DNA of 64,000 nt from JALORV01 sp963712485 (GCA_963712485.1 CAVQID010000008.1:118196-182195), one strand, 5' to 3'; positions 34,581 to 43,962 are shown, counted from the stretch's first letter. The notes: generated from the letters alone by a model not told the origin. Translations and numbers: made by a program.

Positions 34581-35162
34581 CTAGAGATCGAGCCTCGTCA
34601 CGCGGTTGCCATTCAGGCTGACGTTGCCCATCAGCCCGGCGTTGGTCATCACGAAGCCGATGACCTCCTGTTGCGCCGTCTGCGTCGTTACCCGTGCATT
34701 GGCGCCAACATTGATCATCGACACCGTGGCATCCGCGCCAACGGTCCAGCCGCTGCTGGCGTCGAAGCGCTTCAGCGCCTCATCGGTCATGAAAAGGATG
34801 AACACCGCCTGCGATTGCGCCCCCGCCAGCAGACCCGCCGACGCCTCGGTCATCCGATAGTAGGACGTTGTCTTGCCGCCCTTGCGCAACACGCCCTGCC
34901 CGCTGCCGCCGCCGACAATGAAGCCGGCCGATACGAAGCTCGGGAAGACGAGAACACCGCGCGCCGAGGTCAGCAGTTCCCGCGTGCCCGGCTGTTGCGT
35001 ATACAGCCGCGACAGCGAGCTGTCAGCCGCGGCATCGATTGCCTGCCGCTGCGCCGCCGGGTCGCCGCCGGCTCCGGAGGTCGTGCTGCAGCCAGTCGAG
35101 GCCAAAGTCAGTACCGCCAGACCGGCAGTGGCGATCAACACGTTGCGACGTGCATTGTTCAT
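34581..35162 (-). CDS. YSC84-domain lipoprotein (BPSL1445 family)
   Basis: A 193-residue protein with an N-terminal lipobox (LTLASTGC, Cys near residue 25), so it is probably anchored in the outer membrane. The body is the Ysc84 domain: SLSRLYTQQPGTRELLTSARGVLVFPSF, GGGSGQGVLRKGG, SYYRMTEASAGLLAGAQSQAV and LFMTDEALKRF. Bacterial members are of unknown function and some are immunogenic surface antigens in Burkholderia. It is the first gene of the minus-strand envelope run and starts 113 bp from the divergent LysR gene. Confidence 0.85.
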   Translation of the reverse strand: MNNARRNVLIATAGLAVLTLASTGCSTTSGAGGDPAAQRQAIDAAADSSLSRLYTQQPGTRELLTSARGVLVFPSFVSAGFIVGGGSGQGVLRKGGKTTSYYRMTEASAGLLAGAQSQAVFILFMTDEALKRFDASSGWTVGADATVSMINVGANARVTTQTAQQEVIGFVMTNAGLMGNVSLNGNRVTRLDL

Positions 35163-35275
35163 TAGTTCATCCCTCCTGTTCGCCTACTCTCATAATCAGA
35201 TAACCCTGAGACACGTGGGCACTTTAGAGTAATGACTTTCATGCATTTTGCGCAACGAACCGATACGCTTGGCGC

Positions 35276-36280
35276 ATGTCGATCGAACTGCGTCCGTTAC
35301 GCCACTTCCTGGCCCTGGTAGAGCACGGCACCTTTGCTCGCGCCGCGATGGCATTGCAGCTCAGCCAGCCCGCCCTCACCCGCAGCATCCAGTCCCTCGA
35401 GCGACTGGTCGGCAGCGAACTGGTACTCCGCTCAGCCCGCGGAGTGGCGCCGACCGATGTTGGAAGCCTGCTGCTGCTGCGTGCACGCGAGCTGCTGCAG
35501 TTCGCCGAGGACCTCGATCGTGACGTCCTTCAGAGAAGCACCCTGCAGTCAGGTCACGTCGCCGTCGGCGCTGGCCCGTATCCGGCCGAGACGATATTCG
35601 TGCAGGCGCTGACGCGTTTCATCGACGCCCACCCGATGATCAAGATTCGACTCCAGGTGCGCGCCTGGGACGAGTTGCTGGTTCGCCTGCGGGGTCGCGA
35701 ACTCGACTTCTTCGTAGCCGAACTCAGCACACTGCCGCGCGAGTCCGATCTCGACGTGCAGCCGCTGGGCACGCATCCGCTTTTCTACGTGGCGCGCGCC
35801 GAGCACCCCCTCGCCCGCGAGCGTCAGCGTCCCTCGGCAGCCGTGTTTGGCTACCCGCTTGTCGCGATGTCGCGGATTCCGCCGCGCATACTGCAACCGA
35901 TGCTCACCTCGCAGCGGCGGTCTGCGGACAGGAGCGCCGCCAGTCGTCCGTTCCCTTCGCTGGACAGTGCGACACTGGCCGGAATCAAGCAGATGCTTGC
36001 CAACTCCGACATGATTGCAGTCCTGCCGTTGACTTGCGTGCAAGCAGAACTCCAGCGCGGCGAGATCGCTGTTCTGAGCTCGGAGCCCTGGCTGCACCTG
36101 AACTACGGCGTCGTTCGGCTCAAGAGCCACCCTCTCAGTCCGGCCGCCAACCGGCTGCTCGAATTCCTGCACGAAGCCGAACAGGCCGTCTCGGCTGATG
36201 AGCAGGCCATGATCGCGCGCCGGGCGATTCGCCCCGCCCGGCGCACGGCGAGATCGCGCACTCAGCGCGCGAAACGCTGA
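35276..36280 (+). CDS. LysR-family transcriptional regulator
   Basis: A 334-residue regulator. The N-terminal winged helix (RHFLALVEHGTFARAAMALQLSQPALTRSIQSLERLVG, read in two parts) is followed by the substrate-binding domain from about residue 90. It is divergent from the envelope/SulP/sulfatase genes across 113 bp, the classic layout for a LysR regulator and its target, but no inducer can be named. The intergenic region is AT-rich in its middle, suiting promoters. The C-terminus ends in an Arg-rich tail. Confidence 0.88.
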   Translation: MSIELRPLRHFLALVEHGTFARAAMALQLSQPALTRSIQSLERLVGSELVLRSARGVAPTDVGSLLLLRARELLQFAEDLDRDVLQRSTLQSGHVAVGAGPYPAETIFVQALTRFIDAHPMIKIRLQVRAWDELLVRLRGRELDFFVAELSTLPRESDLDVQPLGTHPLFYVARAEHPLARERQRPSAAVFGYPLVAMSRIPPRILQPMLTSQRRSADRSAASRPFPSLDSATLAGIKQMLANSDMIAVLPLTCVQAELQRGEIAVLSSEPWLHLNYGVVRLKSHPLSPAANRLLEFLHEAEQAVSADEQAMIARRAIRPARRTARSRTQRAKR

Positions 36281-36517
36281 TCGGGTGCCGCACCCGAATA
36301 GATGACTGCACCGTTCTTCTTAGTATTGACGATCAACCGCACGAACTGATCGATCATCTCGGCGGCGCGCTGTCCCAGCCGGGTGACAGTGGTCGCGGCC
36401 GACCACATAACTTTGGACGTCTGCGCAATGCGCCCCAAGTTGCGGAGCAATCTTTCCTCGCCGGGCCGCGGACGATGACCGGAAGGGCCGTCCGACACGC
36501 CCGGTAAGATCCTCCGC

Positions 36518-37225
36518 ATGCAAGCCAACGTCGATCAGGCCGAATTACGCAAGTTCAGTGACATGGCCGCTCGCTGGTGGGACCCGAGCGGTCCGATGCG
36601 GCCCTTGCACGAGATCAACCCGGTTCGACTGCAGTGGATCGATCGCCTGGTCTCGCTAAGAGGCAAGAACGTGCTCGATGTCGGTTGCGGAGCCGGCGTG
36701 CTGGCCGAGGCGATGGCCGAACGCGGCGCCGAGGTGTCCGGCATCGATATGGCCGGCAAGGCGCTGAAGGTGGCCCAGCTTCACGCGCTGGAAAGCGGCG
36801 CGAGCGTCGCCTATCACGAAGGCTCGGCGGAAGAATGGGCGCAGCAGCGTCCGGCTGCTTTCGACATCGTGACCTGCATGGAGATGCTGGAGCACGTGCC
36901 GGATCCGGCGCAAAGCGTCGCGGCGTGTGCGGCACTGGCCCGTCCCGGCGGCTGGGTGTTCTTTTCAACGATCAACCGGAACCCAAAGGCGTTTCTGCTG
37001 GCGATCGTCGGCGCGGAGTACGTGCTCGGCCTTTTGCCGCGCGGTACGCACGAGTACGCGAAGTTCATCCGACCGAGCGAGCTGTCGGGGTTCGCGCGCA
37101 GCGCCGGGCTGGAACTGCATGAGATCGTCGGCATGAGCTACAACCCGTTGACGAAGTCCGCGGCGCTCGGTCGCGACACCGATGTCAACTACCTGATGGC
37201 CTTTCGCAAGCCGGGCCAGACATGA
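36518..37225 (+). CDS. ubiG: Ubiquinone biosynthesis O-methyltransferase
   Basis: A 235-residue SAM-dependent methyltransferase for both O-methylations of ubiquinone synthesis. The N-terminal AARWWDPSGPMRPLHEINPVRLQWI is diagnostic. The SAM site LDVGCGAGVLAEAMA and CMEMLEHVPDP follow, and RGTHEYAKFIRPSEL precedes the usual C-terminus. Its stop overlaps the gph ATG (ATGA), indicating coupling. The 237 bp upstream hold no supported gene and should carry the promoter. In relatives the gene lies next to mtaD and ompA; here an accessory block separates them. Confidence 0.95.
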   Translation: MQANVDQAELRKFSDMAARWWDPSGPMRPLHEINPVRLQWIDRLVSLRGKNVLDVGCGAGVLAEAMAERGAEVSGIDMAGKALKVAQLHALESGASVAYHEGSAEEWAQQRPAAFDIVTCMEMLEHVPDPAQSVAACAALARPGGWVFFSTINRNPKAFLLAIVGAEYVLGLLPRGTHEYAKFIRPSELSGFARSAGLELHEIVGMSYNPLTKSAALGRDTDVNYLMAFRKPGQT

Positions 37226-37882
37226 CCGCCGTCCGTCTCGTGCTGTTCGATCTCGACGGCACGCTGGTGGACACCGCGCCGGATCTCGCCGGCGCGATCA
37301 ACCGGATGCTGCTCGCCCGCGGCCGCGAAGCGGTGCCGCTGGTAGCGCTGCGTCCCGTCGCATCACATGGCGCCCGCGGATTGATCGGGCGCGCATTCGG
37401 ACTGGCGCCGGCAGATTCCGGCTACGAAGCGCTGCGTCAGGAGTTCTTCCGTCGAGTACGAGTCCGCTCTGTGTGAAGACAGCGCGTTGTTTCCCGCGAT
37501 GCCGGAAACGCTGGCGGCACTCGAGACCGACGGGGTTCTTTGGGGCATCGTCACCAACAAGATCGCGCGCTTCACCGAGCCGCTGGTTCGCGCGCTCGGA
37601 CTGGCGGAGCGTGCCGCGTGCATTGTCAGCGGAGACACGACGGCCTATGCCAAGCCGCATCCGGCACCGTTGCTGCACGCGCTGGACCAGGCCGGCCGCA
37701 GTGCCGGCGAGTCAATCTACGTTGGCGATGATCTGCGCGACGTGCAGGCGGGCCAGGCCGCCGGAATTCGCACTGTCGCTGCGGCTTATGGTTATCTGGG
37801 CGACGGGATCCCGATCGAGAACTGGGGCGCTGATGGCGTGATCGCGCGTCCCACGGAATTGCTGGATTTCATCAGGTCCTAG
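37222..37882 (+). pseudogene. gph: Phosphoglycolate phosphatase, one frameshift
   Basis: A HAD-superfamily hydrolase that removes phosphate from 2-phosphoglycolate. The catalytic LFDLDGTLVDTAPDL is at residues 8-22. After about 78 residues the frame is lost near 37449-37450; dropping one C restores EFFVEYESALCEDS and the rest of the protein, including VTNKIARFTEPL, AKPHPAPLLHAL and the Mg-binding VGDDLRDVQAG. Both parts are well conserved. In-frame it would be about 219 residues, normal for Gph. The single-base change in CC could be a sequencing error. Confidence 0.88.
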
Positions 37883-37928
37883 GTCCGGACGCGCTATCGT
37901 TGCTGCGTCTCGGCCTTCCTTCCTACGC

Positions 37929-40900
37929 ATGTCCCCGGCGTTTGCGAGCTGGATTCCGCGCCTGCGGAAGATTGGCATTGGCATCGCGATCGCGTTGCTG
38001 CTGTTCAGCGCGGTCGGGTACTTCGCAGTTCCGAAGGCGATGCGCTGGGGGCTGGAGACGGTGGCCGCGCGCGAACTGGGACGCGCGGTCCACGTCGAGG
38101 GCATCAGCGCCAATCCGTTCACGCTACGCGTCACGCTGCGCGGCCTGACGGTTGGCGGCGCAGCCGGCGACAGCGCGCCGCTGCTCACCGTGCGCGAGGT
38201 GACGGCCAACGTGTCGTCGGTGTCACTCTTCTACCGGGCACCCGTTCTGGATGCACTCGGCATCGATGGGCTCACAGCCAATCTCGTGCGGCTCGAACCG
38301 CAGCGTTTCAACTTCAGCGACATCATCGAGCGACTACAGGCGAAGCCGAAGTCCGATGATGCCCCGCCCCGGTTCTCGTTGAACAACATCCGCGTCAGCG
38401 ACAGCACGATCAACTTCGACGATCGGCCGGTCGGCCGGAAGCATGTCGTCAATCAGGTGGCACTCGGCATCCCTTTCCTGTCGAACCTGCCGACCGATGT
38501 CCACATCGAGGTGCTGCCGGAACTCTCGGCACTCGTCAACGGCACGCCGCTTGAGGTGAAGGGCGAGACCCGGCCGTTCGCGGAGACGCTCGAGTCGTCG
38601 GTCGATCTGAAGCTTGATGGTCTCGACCTGCCCCGATACCTGGCCTATGTGCCGGTTCGGCCCAATTTCACGCTGCCGAGCGGTACCGTGAATACCGATC
38701 TGAGCATCGTCTTCCGGCGCGCGGTCCCGGCGCAAGGCGAGCGCCCCGCAAGCGATGCGAAGGTGCTCGTCTCGGGCCTGATCGAGATCACGTACTTCGC
38801 GCTTGCCGCGCCCGCCGCCCAACCCAAGCCGCTGATTGGCTGGAAGTCACTCTCGATCATGCTCGAAGAGGTCGGACTGCTGGCACGACGCGCTGTGATC
38901 GCCAATGTCACGCTCGCCACGCCGACGGTCGAAGCGGTTCGTGACGTCTCCGGCGCCCTCAACTGGCAGCGGTTTCTACAACAACCGCTGCTCTCGGCAG
39001 CCGCCAACGAGCCTTCTGCTGCCGCAGCCACGTCACCCACAACCCAGGCGCCGGCCGTGACGCTGAAGCACGCCTCGATCCGCAACGGCACGATCAACGT
39101 CACGGACGACTCGGCGGGCAGGTTCACGCTGCAACTGGTCGATCTGAGCGCAGAAGCCAGCAACCTGACGACGGCATCGACCGAGCGCGGCAAAGTCAGC
39201 GTCAGGCATGACATCGCCGATGGCGGCGGTTCAGTGAACGCCGAAGGAGAAATCGGGCTGGCGCCGCTGATCGGCCGTCTGGATGTCGCGGCGCACGACG
39301 TGCGGCTGCGCACGGCGGCGCGATACCTGGCTCACGTCGTCAATGCCACGCTGGACGGCAGCAGCGAAGTCAGCGCGGTGCTGGAGTTTGCCGCTGCCGA
39401 GCCCGCGATGAAGGTCGCACTGCGCGACATCTCGATCCGCGGCAAGGACATCTCGCTGCACGGACCCAGGGGCAGCGGTGCCGACTTCGAGCTCACCGCA
39501 CTGCAACTCGATAACGGTGCGATCGATCTGAACGAACGCACGATTACCCTCGGCAAGATGGTGTTGGACGGGCCACACACCACGGTCCGCCGGCTTCCGG
39601 ACGGCGAAATCAACTGGCTGCAGGTGATTCGGGCGAATGCCGCCGGCGATCCGGCCGGGGTCAAGCCGAACGCTGCCGACGCAATGGCCAACCCGTGGAA
39701 AGTCGTGGTCGAGGAAGTCGGCATCGTTCGCGGCGATCTGCGGCTGGAGGATCTGGCGGTTGACCCGAACGTCAGGTTGCGCGCGTCCGCTATCGCGGGC
39801 TCACTGCACAACGTGGTGGGCGACGGCACAGAACGCGCCGAGATCGCGTTGCAGACGCGCTTCGGCAGCGGCGGCACGCTTTCCGTCAGCGGAGGTGCAC
39901 GCGTCAGGCCCCTGGCGTCGGACCTGCGACTCGATGCCCGCAGCCTCGACGTGTCGGCAGTCCGCCCCTACCTCGCCCAGTACCTCAACGCGACACTTGC
40001 GCGCGCGGAGTTTTCGGGGCGTGGCCGCGTGACGATCGACAAGACGTCGGACGCAGCTCCGATGCAGCTTGCATACAAGGGAGGCGCCCGCCTCGGAAAT
40101 CTGCACCTGCTGGATGCGGGTGGCGAGAACGACCTGCTGAAGTGGCAGGTACTCGAGCTGGACCAGATCGACGCAAAGCTGGGCGACGGTCCTCCTCAGG
40201 TCACGGTCGGCAAGGTCGCACTGTCGGACTTCTATGCGCGAGTCATCGTGTCCGAACAGGCCCGGGTGAATCTGGTGGAAGTCTTCAAGCGCGGCGACGC
40301 CGCCGCGGGGCCCGACGCCACGGGCATAGCCGCGCCGAAGCCGACAGAGTCGTCGGCACCGAAGGCCGAGCCCGCCATGCCCGTCGATCGCGAAACGACC
40401 GGCAACGCGCCGAAGGCGACGGCGGAGTCCGCCCGCTCGGTGACGGCCGCGCTGCCCGTAGCGCCGGATCCATCGACGCCGCGGCCGGTGATCCGCATCG
40501 GGCAAATCGAGTTCACGCGCGGCAACGTCAACTTCACCGACAACTTCATCAAGCCCAACTACACCGCCAACATGACAGGCCTGGCCGGAACCGTCTCGAC
40601 GCTCGCCTCCGACAGCAACGAGCCGGCGACGATGGCGCTTGCCGGGAAAATCGATGACGACGCGCCGGTCGACATCAGCGGGCGCCTGAATCCGCTGGCA
40701 CCGACGCTTTATCTCGACATCGAGGGACGCACTCGCGGTGTCGACCTGCCAAGACTGACGCCCTATGCGGTCAAGTACGCCGGCTATCCGATCGTGAAGG
40801 GCAAACTGTCGATGGAAGTGAAGTACAAGGTGGAGGACGGCAAGCTCGCCGCCAACAATCATCTGTTCCTCGATCAACTGACCTTCGGCGAGAAAGTCGA

Positions 40901-41681
40901 AAGCCCGACCGCGACGAAGCTGCCGGTGCTGCTCGCGGTGTCGTTGCTCAAGGACAGCCGCGGCGAGATCGACATCAACCTGCCGATCTCGGGCACGTTG
41001 AACGACCCCAAGTTTTCGGTCGGCGGCATCATCATCCAGGTCATCGTCAACCTGCTGGCGAAGGTGGTGACCGCGCCGTTCACCCTGCTCGCCGCGGCCT
41101 TCGGCGGTGGCGAGGAACTGGGCATGGTGGAGTTTGCCGCCGGTTCGGCCGCGCTCGCTCCGGATCAGGCCAAGCGCGTCGATACGCTGGCCAAGGCCCT
41201 CAATGATCGTCCCAGTCTCAAGCTCGACATCATCGGTCGCGTCGATCCGAAGTTCGACACCGAGGGAATCAAGCGCGCCAAGTTCGAGAGCAAGTTGCGG
41301 GCAGCCAAGGTGCGGCAGCGCGTGCGGTCGAGCGGCGAGGCGATCGATCCGGCGACGGTCACGGTCTCGCCTGACGAACGGCCGGCACTTATCGAGGCCG
41401 TCTACAGCGATGAGGACATTCCGGACAAGCCGCGCAACTTCATCGGCATCGCCAAATCCATCCCCGCTACCGAAATGGAACCGCTGATCATGGCGCATCT
41501 CGCCGTCGCGCCCGAAGACCTGCGCGCCCTTGCCAACCAGCGCGCGGGGACGGTGCGCAACCGGCTGGAATCCGACGGCAAGATCGCGCGGGAACGCCTG
41601 TTTCTCGTCGAGCCGAAACTGACGCCGGCCGGAATCGAGGACAAACGGGCGACCACCCGGGTTGATTTTGCGCTGAAGTGA
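37929..41681 (+). CDS. DUF748/AsmA-like inner-membrane-anchored envelope protein
   Basis: A 1250-residue protein. One N-terminal membrane helix (about residues 15-35) anchors a long, repetitive beta-rich periplasmic part of the AsmA/DUF748 type. Recurrent IRVSDSTINFDDR and IEFTRGNVNFTDNFIKPNYTANMTGL segments mark it. Near the C-terminus, residues ~1060-1180, an OmpA-like stretch (FAAGSAALAPDQAKRVDTLAKAL) could touch peptidoglycan. AsmA-like proteins are proposed lipid bridges between membranes. A low-complexity Ala/Pro/Thr linker lies around residues 785-850. ssrA begins 27 bp after its stop. Confidence 0.87.
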   Translation: MSPAFASWIPRLRKIGIGIAIALLLFSAVGYFAVPKAMRWGLETVAARELGRAVHVEGISANPFTLRVTLRGLTVGGAAGDSAPLLTVREVTANVSSVSLFYRAPVLDALGIDGLTANLVRLEPQRFNFSDIIERLQAKPKSDDAPPRFSLNNIRVSDSTINFDDRPVGRKHVVNQVALGIPFLSNLPTDVHIEVLPELSALVNGTPLEVKGETRPFAETLESSVDLKLDGLDLPRYLAYVPVRPNFTLPSGTVNTDLSIVFRRAVPAQGERPASDAKVLVSGLIEITYFALAAPAAQPKPLIGWKSLSIMLEEVGLLARRAVIANVTLATPTVEAVRDVSGALNWQRFLQQPLLSAAANEPSAAAATSPTTQAPAVTLKHASIRNGTINVTDDSAGRFTLQLVDLSAEASNLTTASTERGKVSVRHDIADGGGSVNAEGEIGLAPLIGRLDVAAHDVRLRTAARYLAHVVNATLDGSSEVSAVLEFAAAEPAMKVALRDISIRGKDISLHGPRGSGADFELTALQLDNGAIDLNERTITLGKMVLDGPHTTVRRLPDGEINWLQVIRANAAGDPAGVKPNAADAMANPWKVVVEEVGIVRGDLRLEDLAVDPNVRLRASAIAGSLHNVVGDGTERAEIALQTRFGSGGTLSVSGGARVRPLASDLRLDARSLDVSAVRPYLAQYLNATLARAEFSGRGRVTIDKTSDAAPMQLAYKGGARLGNLHLLDAGGENDLLKWQVLELDQIDAKLGDGPPQVTVGKVALSDFYARVIVSEQARVNLVEVFKRGDAAAGPDATGIAAPKPTESSAPKAEPAMPVDRETTGNAPKATAESARSVTAALPVAPDPSTPRPVIRIGQIEFTRGNVNFTDNFIKPNYTANMTGLAGTVSTLASDSNEPATMALAGKIDDDAPVDISGRLNPLAPTLYLDIEGRTRGVDLPRLTPYAVKYAGYPIVKGKLSMEVKYKVEDGKLAANNHLFLDQLTFGEKVESPTATKLPVLLAVSLLKDSRGEIDINLPISGTLNDPKFSVGGIIIQVIVNLLAKVVTAPFTLLAAAFGGGEELGMVEFAAGSAALAPDQAKRVDTLAKALNDRPSLKLDIIGRVDPKFDTEGIKRAKFESKLRAAKVRQRVRSSGEAIDPATVTVSPDERPALIEAVYSDEDIPDKPRNFIGIAKSIPATEMEPLIMAHLAVAPEDLRALANQRAGTVRNRLESDGKIARERLFLVEPKLTPAGIEDKRATTRVDFALK

Positions 41682-41693
41682 CCCATCTACGCT

Positions 41694-41699
41694 TAGAAT
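41694..41699 (+). promoter_or_regulatory. Possible -10 box of ssrA
   Basis: TAGAAT lies nine bases before the predicted 5' end of tmRNA. No convincing -35 hexamer at 16-18 bp is seen, so this is a tentative promoter element. Confidence 0.4.
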
Positions 41700-41708
41700 T
41701 GGTTCTTT

Positions 41709-42071
41709 GGGGGCGACCTGGCTTCGACGCGGGTCGTGAAGGATCTCAGGGCATGCCGAGGACCAGTCACCTCGTAAATCCATCTGGAACACTACAAACG
41801 CCAACGAAGACGCGTTTGCTCTAGCCGCTTAATACCGGTTAGACGCTGCACTAGCTGGCCCCTGGGCTAGGTCGGGCAACCGACAGCGGCGCCATTTACA
41901 GAGGCTGGATGCCGATGGAGTCACGACGGCGGCATCGAGATCCAGTGACTGGCTGCGCGCCGGCCTGCCGTTCGGCTAAGCGCGCGGTGAGACTCAAATA
42001 GAGCGGCTACGCATGTAGAACTGGATCTGGATCACTCGTGGACGCGGGTTCAATTCCCGCCGCCTCCACCA
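41709..42071 (+). ncRNA. ssrA: Transfer-messenger RNA (one-piece)
   Basis: tmRNA rescues stalled ribosomes together with SmpB. The 5' end GGGGGCGACCTGGCTTCGAC and the 3' T-arm GGTTCAATTCCCGCC, with CGCCTCC-A-CCA, form the alanyl acceptor domain (7 bp, one G-U). The resume codon GCC is at 41800-41802 and the tag reads A-N-E-D-A-F-A-L-A-A followed by TAA at 41830-41832. The encoded CCA and the 363-nt length are normal. The ALAA end is the standard degradation signal. It follows a DUF748 gene and is closed by a hairpin terminator. Confidence 0.97.
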
Positions 42072-42077
42072 AACTTG

Positions 42078-42108
42078 AAGGGCCGCCTAGCGCGGCCCTT
42101 CTGCGTTT
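42078..42108 (+). terminator. Terminator after ssrA
   Basis: AAGGGCCGC and GCGGCCCTT form a 9-bp stem starting 7 bases past the CCA end, followed by a weak T-rich stretch (CTGCGTTT). Confidence 0.8.
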
Positions 42109-42450
42109 CGGCATGCGGTACGCGGTCACCGTTGGAAGTAGGGTGCAACCCCGTCAACGTTGCCTACCGCGAAAGCGTCCGCAGGCCGGGATCAAAGTTT
42201 GCATTCAGCGCGGACTGGAGCGTCGTCGGCTGGTGAGTCGCCGGCGTACGACATGTACTGGTCGCCGCAGCGTCGACAGACGAGTTTTGACTCTCGGCTA
42301 CCGTCTCCTTGGCATCATCGGGCCGCCGGACGGGCGGCCGGCGGTGAGCACGAAGGCGAGTAAAAAGCTATCGTAGTTGTAGTAATTACATGCCCAGCGA
42401 AAGGCTGCAGCGCTAGCCGGGACACGCAGGACGAAACGATCGGGGACTGA
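42109..42450 (+). other. 342-bp leader region before the first VWA lipoprotein
   Basis: No supported gene. The region holds an ACCGCGAAAGCG-like small hairpin near 42166, a GGCCGCC/GGCGGCC hairpin at 42321-42339, and a short AT-rich pocket with the palindrome GTAATTAC around 42381-42390 that may belong to a promoter. It could be a structured 5' leader, but no known riboswitch is recognised. Confidence 0.4.
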
Positions 42451-43794
42451 ATGAACACGAAGAACCACTTGCCTGTTATAAGAATGCTGCTGACGTCGTT
42501 GGTTATCGGTGCAGCAGGCTGCAGTTCGGGCGGCGGCGGTTCCAGCCCCGCGCCGGCCCCCGCTCCGAGTCCTCCGTCGCCTCCGCCGCCGAGCCCGACG
42601 CTTCAGGTTCTGCCGGCGACGTTCGACTTCGGCAAGGTCACGAGCAGCAACGTTCCGGCGCCGCTGGAAGTCACGATCAAGAACAACGGCACCGGAGCGC
42701 TGAACGTTTCGGGAATCTCGTTCCGCGCGCCGGCCGATCCGAACTTCATGTTGATGCCAAGCGGCGGAACGAAGCCGTGCGCGTCCGTTTCACCAACCGT
42801 GGCGCCTGGCGATTCCTGCACCGTTCAGGTGGCTTTCCAGCCGCCAGCGAACGCCGGAACGTTCACGTCGACACTGCAGATCACTTCGAACGACGCAACC
42901 TCGCCGCAGTTCGGGCTCCCCATTTCGGGAACCTCCGAGGCCCTGGCGAGTTTGACGGTGCGCCTCAATCAGGTCGAGACGGCGTGCCCGGCGAATTCTG
43001 CCAAGGCTTACGTTTCGGTTATCGACCAGGGCGGGTATCCGGTGCTCGGCCTGATGCGACCCAATTTTTCGTTGAGGCAAGCGACGACCGACTTTCAGCA
43101 GTTTACGGTCGCCTTCGTCGACGCAGTTCCAATTTCTATCTCCGCGGTGCTCGATCACAGCGGCAGCTTGACCGACCAACCGGTTGCCTTCGCGGACATG
43201 AAGACCGGCTTCACGAACCTGTTTGGAGCGCTGCGAACAGGCGACGTCGGCGAGGTCATCAAGTTTGATGATGTCGTCACCGTCGTGCAATCGTTCACAC
43301 CCGACAAGGTGCTGCTGCAAAACGCTGTCGCCGCTCCGTACGACAACGGCAGAAACACCCGGCTGTACGACGCCGTGTACCAGGCGATCGACGAAGCCGC
43401 CGGCAGGTCTGGCCGAAAGGCGGTCGTCGTCGCCACCGATGGCCAGGACGAGGGACCGACCGTTCCGTATTCAACACGTACCTTGCAGCAGGTAATTACC
43501 AACGGGGCCTCCAAGAACGTACCGGTCTTTACGATCGGCCTGGGCGCCAACGTCAACAAGACGGTGCTGACGCAGATTGCCATGGGTACCGGAGGGCTGT
43601 TTTATGAGGCGAACACCTCACAGAACCTGGCCACTATCTATCAGCAGCTGACCTCGCTGCTGTACGAGAAGCAGTACGTGCTGAGTTTCAATCAACTGGT
43701 CCTTGGCACGGGCGTCGTTTCTAGCCTGGCGGTTGGCGCAACGTCAGGCACCGTATCCGGTAGCGACACGCGATCGATCACTTCCTGCAACTGA
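42451..43794 (+). CDS. VWA-domain lipoprotein with choice-of-anchor-D domain (paralogue 1)
   Basis: A 447-residue exported lipoprotein of unknown function. The lipobox is IGAAGC (Cys24). A Gly/Ser then Pro/Ala linker runs to about residue 50. Residues ~50-165 form an Ig-like choice-of-anchor-D domain (LPATFDFGKV, two cysteines). A von Willebrand A domain covers ~225-410, with the MIDAS DHSGS and VVATDGQDEG. A beta C-terminus ends in Cys. GGGGA four bases before the ATG marks the start. A close paralogue follows 168 bp downstream. The domains suggest metal-dependent adhesion at the cell surface (inference). Confidence 0.88.
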   Translation: MNTKNHLPVIRMLLTSLVIGAAGCSSGGGGSSPAPAPAPSPPSPPPPSPTLQVLPATFDFGKVTSSNVPAPLEVTIKNNGTGALNVSGISFRAPADPNFMLMPSGGTKPCASVSPTVAPGDSCTVQVAFQPPANAGTFTSTLQITSNDATSPQFGLPISGTSEALASLTVRLNQVETACPANSAKAYVSVIDQGGYPVLGLMRPNFSLRQATTDFQQFTVAFVDAVPISISAVLDHSGSLTDQPVAFADMKTGFTNLFGALRTGDVGEVIKFDDVVTVVQSFTPDKVLLQNAVAAPYDNGRNTRLYDAVYQAIDEAAGRSGRKAVVVATDGQDEGPTVPYSTRTLQQVITNGASKNVPVFTIGLGANVNKTVLTQIAMGTGGLFYEANTSQNLATIYQQLTSLLYEKQYVLSFNQLVLGTGVVSSLAVGATSGTVSGSDTRSITSCN

Positions 43795-43962
43795 AGCGGG
43801 TCGTTGAACTCTTGCGGCACTCTCATGCAGTGGAGCACCCGCAAGCCGTCCGGTGCCGCCACCGTTAGACGGTGTGCCCTTTCGGCAGCGGCCGCGCGTC
43901 TCGAACACTCAACGCGGCGCGCCATTCAATAACAATGCCTTACTCAAAAGAGCGGAGGAGTC

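Noticed and set aside
36262..36528. An 88-codon minus-strand open frame between the LysR and ubiG genes.
   Set aside because: It overlaps both neighbours, has no ribosome-binding site and no recognisable domain; the region is better explained as the ubiG promoter.
39801..41804. A 667-codon minus-strand frame opposite the DUF748 gene and the start of ssrA.
   Set aside because: Runs into the tmRNA gene on the other strand and has no recognisable domain.
42130..42230. Possible cyclic di-GMP (GEMM) riboswitch before the VWA genes.
   Set aside because: A CGAAAG-like loop is present, but the conserved GGGACGCAAAGCC core and the second helix are not.
42038..42376. A 112-codon frame running out of the ssrA 3' end.
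   Set aside because: It starts inside tmRNA and reads through the terminator hairpin; not a gene.
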